Of a stretch of 64,000 nucleotides of DNA, positions 58,119 to 64,000 are shown piece by piece. A program made the translations under genes and the position numbers. The notes beneath the pieces were generated by a model, which did not search any database, was not told where the DNA came from, and worked only from the letters and a program-made list of their open reading frames with translations. This DNA comes from a bacterium. Lineage in GTDB: Bacteria; 4484-113; JAFGCY01. Each line of letters opens with the position of its first letter. Within the stretch, counting starts at the first letter, position 1. The stretch is taken from assembly GCA_020440605.1 (NCBI GenBank), contig JAGRNT010000004.1:124001-188000 (forward strand). The letters run 5' to 3'.

Positions 58119-59009
58119 ATGAACCGGACCACTGCCCTCACGCTCGTCAGCGTGTTATTCCTGAGCCTGCTGTGCGGCTGTCCGCGCACGGACTCCACTG
58201 CCGGTGCCGGCAACGCTGGCACCACCAACACCACCAGCACCAATGCCTCCAGCACCAGCACGGAAAGTGCCGGCGGCGAGCATGAAAGTGGCAAAGTGGC
58301 TGGGGAGAACCCCTGCGCGGGTCATGAGAATCCCTGCGGCGAGAACCCCTGTGGTGAAAACCCCTGCGGTGAGAACCCGTGCGGCGAGAACCCCTGCGCT
58401 GACAACCCCTGCGGCGAGAACCCCTGCGCGGACAATCCCTGTGGTGAGAATCCCTGTGGTGACAACCCCTGCAACCCCTGCGGCGGCAGTGAGGACAAGG
58501 TGACCACCGTGGTCTTCGAGACCACCGACGGCGACATCGTGATGGAAGTCCACAGCGCCTGGAGCCCGATCGGTTCCGAGCACTTCCTGGACCTCGTCAA
58601 GGCCGGCTTCTATGACGGTGCCCCCTGGTTCCGCGTGCTCGACGGCTTCGTGGCCCAGTGCGGTGTCTCCGCCGATCCCGCGATGAACGAGAAGTACAGC
58701 AATGCCACCATCAAGGATGAGCCCGTCGTGGTCGGCAACAAGCGCGGCTTCGTGGCTTTCGGCAAGAGCAGCATGCCCAACAGCCGCAGCACGCATATCT
58801 TCATCAACTTCGGTGACAACACGATGTCCCTCAACCCGCAGGGCTTCGCCTGCTTCGCGCAGGTCGTGGAGGGCATGGACGTCGCTGACGGCCTGTTCCG
58901 CTGCGAGTTCCGCGACCAGGGTGGCCTGGGCCGCCAGGGTGGCATTGATGCGTTCAAGCAGATGTACCCGGATGCGGACTTCATCACGAAGGCCTACATC
59001 CGCGAGTAA
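58119..59009 (+). CDS. Lipoprotein cyclophilin with a 12-copy NPC repeat (2 of 3)
   Basis: 296 residues from ATG 58119; an upstream GTG gives no signal. Lipobox VLFLSLLCGCPRTD (Cys21). After a Thr/Ser/Ala linker comes a cysteine pentapeptide tract (about residues 67-125) of NPCGE and NPCAD units: 12 NPC motifs, ending NPCNPCGG. The cyclophilin domain follows from about residue 130: TTVVFETTDGDIVMEVHSAW, FYDGAPWFRVLDGFVAQCGV, FVAFGKSSMPNSRSTHIFIN. The repeat could bind metal, form disulphides or act as a cell-wall spacer. The domain is close to the third gene. Confidence 0.88.
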   Translation: MNRTTALTLVSVLFLSLLCGCPRTDSTAGAGNAGTTNTTSTNASSTSTESAGGEHESGKVAGENPCAGHENPCGENPCGENPCGENPCGENPCADNPCGENPCADNPCGENPCGDNPCNPCGGSEDKVTTVVFETTDGDIVMEVHSAWSPIGSEHFLDLVKAGFYDGAPWFRVLDGFVAQCGVSADPAMNEKYSNATIKDEPVVVGNKRGFVAFGKSSMPNSRSTHIFINFGDNTMSLNPQGFACFAQVVEGMDVADGLFRCEFRDQGGLGRQGGIDAFKQMYPDADFITKAYIRE

Positions 59010-59021
59010 TACGCAATCAGC

Positions 59022-59050
59022 GCTGCCGGCCTGCGGGCCGGCAGCTTTTT
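59022..59050 (+). terminator. Terminator between cyclophilins 2 and 3
   Basis: 9-bp stem GCTGCCGGC/GCCGGCAGC, 6-nt loop, five T. Confidence 0.85.
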
Positions 59051-59073
59051 CATTTCAAGCTCAGGAGGCCGGC

Positions 59074-59592
59074 ATGGCAGGCAAGGTAACAGAAGTGGTG
59101 CTGGAGACCAGCAGCGGTGAGATCGTGCTCGAGGTGCTCGAGGACTGGTCCCCGCTGGGCAGCGAGCATTTCCTGGAGCTGGTGCAGGCCGGCTTCTATG
59201 ACGGTGCTCCCTGGTTCCGTGTGATCGACAACTTCGTGGCCCAGTGCGGCATCAGCGCGAATCCCGAGCACAACCAGGGCATCGGCGCACAGACGGTCAA
59301 GGATGAGCCGCTGGTGGAAGGCAACAAGCGCGGCTACATCAGCTTCGGCCGGACCGGTGCCCCCAACAGTCGCAGTTCCCACATCTTTGTGAACTTCAAG
59401 GACAACCACTTCCTCGATGCGCAGGGCTTCCCGGCCTTCGCCCGCATCAAGGAGGGCATGGAGGTCGCCGACAGCCTGCACCGCTGTGAATACGACGACC
59501 AGTACGGGCTGCAGCAGCCCGGCGGAATTGATGTGTTCAAGGACATGTTCCCCGAGGCCGATTACATCCTGAAGGCCTACGTCCGCGAGTAG
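59074..59592 (+). CDS. Cytoplasmic cyclophilin-type peptidyl-prolyl isomerase (3 of 3)
   Basis: 172 residues from ATG 59074 (AGGAGG 6 nt upstream, right after the terminator). The cyclophilin fold covers the protein: VVLETSSGEIVLEVLEDWSP, FLELVQAGFYDGAPWFRVID, FVAQCGISANPEH, ISFGRTGAPNSRSSHIFVNF and FPAFARIKEGMEVADSL. No signal peptide, so it is cytoplasmic. Catalytic Arg in PWFRV and the Q in FVAQCG are kept. It is probably a duplicate that gave, or came from, the lipoprotein copies. Confidence 0.9.
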   Translation: MAGKVTEVVLETSSGEIVLEVLEDWSPLGSEHFLELVQAGFYDGAPWFRVIDNFVAQCGISANPEHNQGIGAQTVKDEPLVEGNKRGYISFGRTGAPNSRSSHIFVNFKDNHFLDAQGFPAFARIKEGMEVADSLHRCEYDDQYGLQQPGGIDVFKDMFPEADYILKAYVRE

Positions 59593-59678
59593 GCGCTGCA
59601 GATTCAGGACAGGCCCTGTAGAAGTTTCTCGCCCGCTTGCGTATATTTACCTGGACGGGCAGCGGGCCCGAGACAGAC

Positions 59679-60764
59679 ATGGAGATCCACAGGTCAGAGC
59701 TGGAAGTCAGGCTGACGGACCGCCGCAGGCAGATCCTGCGCGAGGTCATCAGCAGCTATGTGCGCAACGTGCACCCGGTCAGTTCGTCGCTGATCAGCCG
59801 CAGCGTGCAGGCCAGCAGTGCCACGATCCGCAATGAGCTGGCGGCTCTGGAGGAAATGGGCTTCCTGATGCAGCCGCATACCTCCGGCGGTCGGATCCCC
59901 ACGGACCTGGCCTACCGCTTCCTCGTGGAGGAGCTGCTCAGTGACCTGAGCGCCACGCTTGATGACCGCGGGCGTGTGGCGGATGTATACTCCCAGCTCT
60001 CCACGGAGACGGAAACCCTGCTGGAGGGCACGCTCGACCTGCTGACCGAGATGACCGGCTATGTGGCCTGGGTCAGCCTGCCCCGCCCCAACAACCTGGA
60101 AATCCGCAGCCTGAATTTCGTGGAGGCCGGCGACCAGGAGATCCTCGCCGTGCTCGTGACCGCCAACGGCGTGATGCAGAGCCGCAGGATCAACGTGCCG
60201 CTGGCAACCAGCAGCCTGAACCTGGCGCGGCTGAGCGAGACCCTGACGAATTACCTGCGCCACCGCAGCATCATCGAGGTGGACTACGCGGAGATGCACC
60301 GGATCTTCCTTGAGACCGTGAACCTGCCGGAGGGCCTGTTCCAGGCCGTCAGCCAGTTCATCGACAGCATGAGCTTCAGCGGCGAGCGCGTGATCTTCAG
60401 CAATGCCCTGCGGCTCGTCGTGCAGCCCGAATTCGCCTCAAGCGAGAACCTCAACAGCGTGGTGAGTGTGCTGCAGGACCGCGAGCGCTTCATCCGCAAC
60501 CTGCGCAGCCGGCTCAACAGCCGCAGCGTACAGACGATCATCGGCCGCGAGAACAGCGACCCGGACCTGCACCAGGTGAGCCTCGTGCTCAGCCGTTATG
60601 AGGTCCCGCAGGCCGGTGAGGGCACGCTCGGTGTGATCGGCCCCACCCGGCTGTTCTATGAGCGCACCCTGCCCTGGATCAAGCTGATCGGGGAAAGCAT
60701 CGCCCACGCCCTAGAGGACAGTGGCGCCGGCCCGCAGGCCTGGAGGACGGATGAGCGGCACTGA
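59679..60764 (+). CDS. hrcA: Heat-inducible transcription repressor HrcA
   Basis: 361 residues from ATG 59679. N-terminal winged helix: [20 protein letters not shown], then [20 protein letters not shown] and [20 protein letters not shown]. The GAF-like and dimerisation region follows (LYxRT motif seen as [14 protein letters not shown] near the end, GVIGPTRL). HrcA normally represses groE/dnaK by binding CIRCE; no CIRCE sequence is present upstream here. TATATT at 59642 may be its -10. The stop overlaps dnaJ. Confidence 0.92.
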   Translation: MEIHRSELEVRLTDRRRQILREVISSYVRNVHPVSSSLISRSVQASSATIRNELAALEEMGFLMQPHTSGGRIPTDLAYRFLVEELLSDLSATLDDRGRVADVYSQLSTETETLLEGTLDLLTEMTGYVAWVSLPRPNNLEIRSLNFVEAGDQEILAVLVTANGVMQSRRINVPLATSSLNLARLSETLTNYLRHRSIIEVDYAEMHRIFLETVNLPEGLFQAVSQFIDSMSFSGERVIFSNALRLVVQPEFASSENLNSVVSVLQDRERFIRNLRSRLNSRSVQTIIGRENSDPDLHQVSLVLSRYEVPQAGEGTLGVIGPTRLFYERTLPWIKLIGESIAHALEDSGAGPQAWRTDERH

Positions 60765-61854
60765 CCTGTATGAGATTCTCGGGGTAAGCCGGGAAGCGAG
60801 CGCGGACGACATCAAGAAGAGCTACCGGCGCCTGGCGCGCCAGTTCCACCCGGACGTCAATTCCGATCCGGGGGCGGAGGAGCGCTTCAAGGAGATCAGC
60901 GTCGCCTATGAAGTGCTCTCCGATCCGCAGAAGCGCTCGCAGTATGACCAGTTCGGCACGGTCGGCGGACCGGGCGGGATGGGTGGCGGCAGCCCCTTCG
61001 GGGAAGGCTTCGGCTCCATCAACGACCTGTTCGAGATGTTCTTCGGTGGCGGAGGCGGGGGCGGACGGCGCCAGCGCAGAGGCGAGGACATCCAGCGCAG
61101 CATCCATCAGAAGCTGCGCGACTGTCTGACTGAACAGCATATTGAACTCGACATCGAGCGGCGCGAGGCCTGTGAATCCTGCGGTGGCAGCCGCAGTGAG
61201 CCCGGCAGCCAGCCCCAGAACTGCGGCACCTGCGGTGGACGCGGCGTGGTGGTGCAGGTCCGTGAGACCCTGCTCGGCGCGATGCGCACCCAGACCGCCT
61301 GCCCGAAATGCCATGGCGAGGGCGTGACGATCAGCGACCCCTGCCGCAGCTGCCGCGGCACTGGCTACCAGTACCGCAAGCGCCGTATCGACGTGAAGGT
61401 GCCGGCCGGGATTGACGACGGCAACATCCTGCAGATGAGCGGGATGGGACATACGGCACCCGGCGGCGGGCATCCCGGCGATCTCTATGTGCAGGTCACG
61501 GTTGAGCCGGACAAGCAGTTCCAGCGCGACGGGGCGGACCTGTTCGTGGAGCTGCCGGTGCACTATACCGACCTCGTATCAGGCGCCAACGTGGAAGTGC
61601 CGACGCTGGAGGGCAGCGAAAAGCTGCGCATCCCGGCCGGGACGGACAGCCACAGCCAGTTCACGCTGCGCGGCCACGGCCTGAACCGCCTGCGCGGGCA
61701 TGGACGGGGCAACCTGCATGTGCGCGTGAAGCTCTACGTGCCGCAGAAGCTCAACCGCCAGCAGAAGCAGCTGCTGCAGGATCTCAAGGAAGAGGACATC
61801 AAGGCTGAAAAGAAGGGTGGGAATTTCCTGTACCAGCTGCTCAACATCCGGTAA
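60751..61854 (+). CDS. dnaJ: Chaperone DnaJ
   Basis: 367 residues from ATG 60751 (GGAGG upstream), overlapping hrcA by 14 bp. J domain with [25 protein letters not shown]-rich linker ([17 protein letters not shown]); four zinc-finger modules, [24 protein letters not shown] and CRSCRGTG, the first lacking the usual spacing to GxG; then the C-terminal peptide-binding domain ([18 protein letters not shown]). It stimulates DnaK. grpE and dnaK are not between hrcA and dnaJ, so the locus is hrcA-dnaJ. Confidence 0.95.
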   Translation: MSGTDLYEILGVSREASADDIKKSYRRLARQFHPDVNSDPGAEERFKEISVAYEVLSDPQKRSQYDQFGTVGGPGGMGGGSPFGEGFGSINDLFEMFFGGGGGGGRRQRRGEDIQRSIHQKLRDCLTEQHIELDIERREACESCGGSRSEPGSQPQNCGTCGGRGVVVQVRETLLGAMRTQTACPKCHGEGVTISDPCRSCRGTGYQYRKRRIDVKVPAGIDDGNILQMSGMGHTAPGGGHPGDLYVQVTVEPDKQFQRDGADLFVELPVHYTDLVSGANVEVPTLEGSEKLRIPAGTDSHSQFTLRGHGLNRLRGHGRGNLHVRVKLYVPQKLNRQQKQLLQDLKEEDIKAEKKGGNFLYQLLNIR

Positions 61855-61869
61855 CTGCTACACTATAAA
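61841..61869 (+). promoter_or_regulatory. Candidate promoter of the terminal TPR gene
   Basis: TCAACA (61841-61846), 17-bp spacer, TATAAA (61864-61869). Leader of about 65 nt. Confidence 0.4.
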
Positions 61870-61938
61870 CTTTATTCGGCCGGCTGCTTGCAGCAGGGTC
61901 GAACCCAGATAGTCTTAGCAGGTCTGAACACAATCAGT

Positions 61939-64000
61939 ATGGGTCTATTCGAAAAACTGTTCACGGGCTCAACCGGCAAGCAGACGGCGCGGATCAAGCA
62001 GGCATCCAAGCTCATGGAGGGCGGCAAGCTCGTGGAAGCGGCCGAGATCGTCAATGAGCTGATGGCCGAGAATGCCGATGCCAAGACCGCCGAGGCGGAG
62101 CAGCGGGCCCAGGTCAGCACGCTGGCAATGGAACTGTTCACGGCCTGGGTCTCCGCCGGACGATCCAACGAGGCTCTGGCGCATGCGGAGAAGCTGGCCG
62201 GCTTCGACCCGAACCAGCTTCCGCCCCTGGCCGACAGGCTCGTGGACACCAGGTGGCTTGATCCACGGGTGTTCGAGATGGTGCGCCGCGCGGGAGAGCA
62301 CGACAGCAATTCCAAGCGCCTGCTGCTGAATCTCGCCAAGAATCTCTACAGCCAGAAGGGTGAGAACCTGGACGAGGCGGAATTCCGCTTCCTGCGCGAC
62401 ACGGCGATCGCCTACCCGCTCTGGAAGGACGGGCTGGGCGTGCTGGCGGACCACTATCTGCGTGACAACCGCCGCGACCCAGAGGCGCTGACGATCTACC
62501 GCAATGCCTACCAGAACCGCAAGGCGGACCGCCGCCTGCGCGAAGTGCTGCTCGAGAGCCTGATCATCAACAACGAGAAGGACGAGTTCGCCGCCGGGGT
62601 CTACCGCGACGTGGTGGAGACTTCTGACAACCTGCAGGCCCTGCAGCTGCTGGCGAGCTACTACATCGAGCACGAGGACTTCCACCCGGGGACGATCCCC
62701 TACATCGAGCGCGCCCTGGAGCGCGGCAAGCTTGAGAACGAGGTGCTGCAGAAGCTGACGGACCTCGCGCTCAACAGCGGGCTGGACTTCCTTGACAAGC
62801 TCGGGATGTGCCTCGCGATCTACCGCCAGGGCTTCTCGGACCGCAACCTGCTGACCTTCCTCTCCGACAAGCTCGCCGAAAGCAACAAGTTTGACGACGA
62901 AGCGATCGAGATCATGACGCGGGCCTTCGAGCAACGCACGGTCACGAAGCGCGCGGTGCTGATCCTCACGGAGCACTGCCTTGCCAACGACCGCGAGGAC
63001 GACTTCGCGATGCGGGTCTACGAGAGCTACCTCTCGCAGTGGCCGGACCGTCCGCAGCGGCGGATCTACCAGATCCTCGCCCACCAGTACGCCGAACTGA
63101 CCCGCGTTGACGACCAGGCGCAGAAGATCTACGAGGAGGCCCTGGTTGACAACCCGACCGACCCCGTGATCTGCGCGATCCTGGCGCGGGCATACCATGC
63201 CGCCGACCGCCGCGACGAGGCGGCGGACATGATCTACAAGCAGGCCTTCCAGTTCGTTGACGAGGACGTGCGGCGCATGCTGGCCGGGATACTCGCCGAG
63301 ATCAGGCTGGAGGCCAAGGCCTACAACGCCGAGACCCTCAACTACCTGATGGTGCTCGGCCGGCCCGAGAAGGGACCGCTGGCCAAGGAATATGACGAGG
63401 CGCTGACGAACTGCTTCCTGAACACGGGACGCCGTGGTGAGCAGGCCCAGCAGGCCTACTACATGCTGTTCGAGCGCACGGAAAAGTCTGACGACATCAA
63501 CCCGCGCCTGGTGGAGCTGCTGGCCGAGATCATCCTCGAGTCCGGTGTGCGCCCCGAGAGTGGCAGCGTGGAGATGCGGGTCTACCGCAAGCTCTTCGAG
63601 CTTAAGAAATTCAGCACACCGGAGGAAATCTCCTTCGTGCTGATGTCCGACATCATCAACACCGGCACCGATGGCTCGATGCTGCTGAATGTGGCGGTGC
63701 GCTGCTTCGAGGCGGACAGTGACCGCCTGACGGAGACCCTGGCCCTGGCCGGGCGCGCCTCCGTCCTGCAGGACATCGGCGACTTCTTCATCGAGCACTT
63801 CAACTACCCGCTGGCCAGCCGTGCCTATGAGGACGCGGCCAGGCTCAGCCCGAGCAGCATCACGACCTTCAAGCTATCCAAGATCTACATCATGGAAGGC
63901 CGGGCCGAGGAGGCGATCAAGTTGCTCGATGGCCTGGACAGCGGTGAATTCGGCGCAAAGCGCGACTACTGGGTGGCCGCCGCACACCAGATGCTCGGCC
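61939..64000 (+). CDS. Large helical TPR-like protein (3' end outside window)
   Basis: Open from ATG 61939 to the last base; 687 complete codons are visible. It starts MGLFEKLFTGSTGKQTARIK and is helical repeats throughout, for example EALTIYRNAYQNRKADRRLR, IYEEALVDNPTDPVICAILA and FNYPLASRAYEDAARLSPSS, with TPR-like LA..Y spacing. No signal peptide or TM segment is seen. The style resembles the giant TPR protein at 4952, although the N-termini differ. Long antisense open frames across it are shadows of its GC-rich codons. Function unknown. Confidence 0.8.
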   Translation, partial: MGLFEKLFTGSTGKQTARIKQASKLMEGGKLVEAAEIVNELMAENADAKTAEAEQRAQVSTLAMELFTAWVSAGRSNEALAHAEKLAGFDPNQLPPLADRLVDTRWLDPRVFEMVRRAGEHDSNSKRLLLNLAKNLYSQKGENLDEAEFRFLRDTAIAYPLWKDGLGVLADHYLRDNRRDPEALTIYRNAYQNRKADRRLREVLLESLIINNEKDEFAAGVYRDVVETSDNLQALQLLASYYIEHEDFHPGTIPYIERALERGKLENEVLQKLTDLALNSGLDFLDKLGMCLAIYRQGFSDRNLLTFLSDKLAESNKFDDEAIEIMTRAFEQRTVTKRAVLILTEHCLANDREDDFAMRVYESYLSQWPDRPQRRIYQILAHQYAELTRVDDQAQKIYEEALVDNPTDPVICAILARAYHAADRRDEAADMIYKQAFQFVDEDVRRMLAGILAEIRLEAKAYNAETLNYLMVLGRPEKGPLAKEYDEALTNCFLNTGRRGEQAQQAYYMLFERTEKSDDINPRLVELLAEIILESGVRPESGSVEMRVYRKLFELKKFSTPEEISFVLMSDIINTGTDGSMLLNVAVRCFEADSDRLTETLALAGRASVLQDIGDFFIEHFNYPLASRAYEDAARLSPSSITTFKLSKIYIMEGRAEEAIKLLDGLDSGEFGAKRDYWVAAAHQMLG

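Noticed and set aside
61890..61910. GGGTCGAACCC near the terminal TPR gene, T-loop-like
   Set aside because: It lacks the TTC core and no cloverleaf can be drawn around it.
61969..63798. 609-codon open frame on the minus strand
   Set aside because: Antisense to the TPR gene that starts at 61939 and runs off the window; the plus frame has helical repeat protein sequence and normal codon use.

Overview
The window reads as a GC-rich (roughly 60-65% by eye) chromosomal segment of a flagellated, lipoprotein-rich bacterium. I cannot place it in a named species. The mix of a fliK-flgD-TIGR02530-flgE hook cluster, a GuaB3-type IMPDH relative, a DUF2089/SHOCT-adhesin operon, dockerin-like 'ITPIG' lipoproteins, many leaderless-looking promoters and very repeat-rich intergenic DNA suggests an uncultured phylum rather than a model proteobacterium. 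No rRNA, tRNA, CRISPR array or prophage was seen.

Layout. 1-3.9 kb: the end of a flagellar hook operon (fliK C-terminus, flgD, TIGR02530 protein, an unusually large flgE) closed by a terminator. 4.2-11.3 kb: a likely operon of a kinase-fold protein lacking the catalytic aspartates, a 1932-residue TPR protein and a coiled-coil protein. 11.3-19.4 kb: recO (-), a dockerin/cohesin-like lipoprotein, an overlapping DUF2007 / lipoprotein / metallo-beta-lactamase-like trio, a pair of secreted paralogues (-), and phnC-phnE (-) without phnD. 19.4-31 kb: two large polytopic membrane paralogues set in repeat-rich DNA, dodecin, and an ECF sigma / large anti-sigma-like pair. 31.9-38.2 kb: guaB3, an Abi-like gene of lower GC, a tandem pair of unknown 260-residue paralogues, a PH-like protein, and divergent maf / rmlA-like genes. 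38.2-41.9 kb: a block bounded by inverted 108-bp repeats, holding a nonsense-broken REP-associated transposase, two related candidate small RNAs with terminators, and a DUF2089-small ORF-SHOCT/adhesin operon. 42.1-54.1 kb: secreted proteins and lipoproteins, lipB, and a MocR-type regulator translationally coupled to a lipoprotein. 54.5-64 kb: a gamma-glutamylcyclotransferase-like gene, a secreted protein and purA (-), three tandem cyclophilins (two lipoproteins, one with a 12-copy NPC repeat), hrcA-dnaJ, and the start of another large TPR protein running off the end.

Genome-scale patterns. (i) At least seven genes carry a -10-like hexamer exactly 6-7 nt before the start codon and no Shine-Dalgarno site, which suggests leaderless transcripts. 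(ii) Most long intergenic regions are built from dispersed repeats: REP-like GC palindromes, 'ACAGAG' and 'CAGTGGTCAGTAG' low-complexity words, and arrays of small perfect hairpins whose stems differ. (iii) Secreted proteins and unknown proteins repeatedly occur as tandem paralogue pairs.
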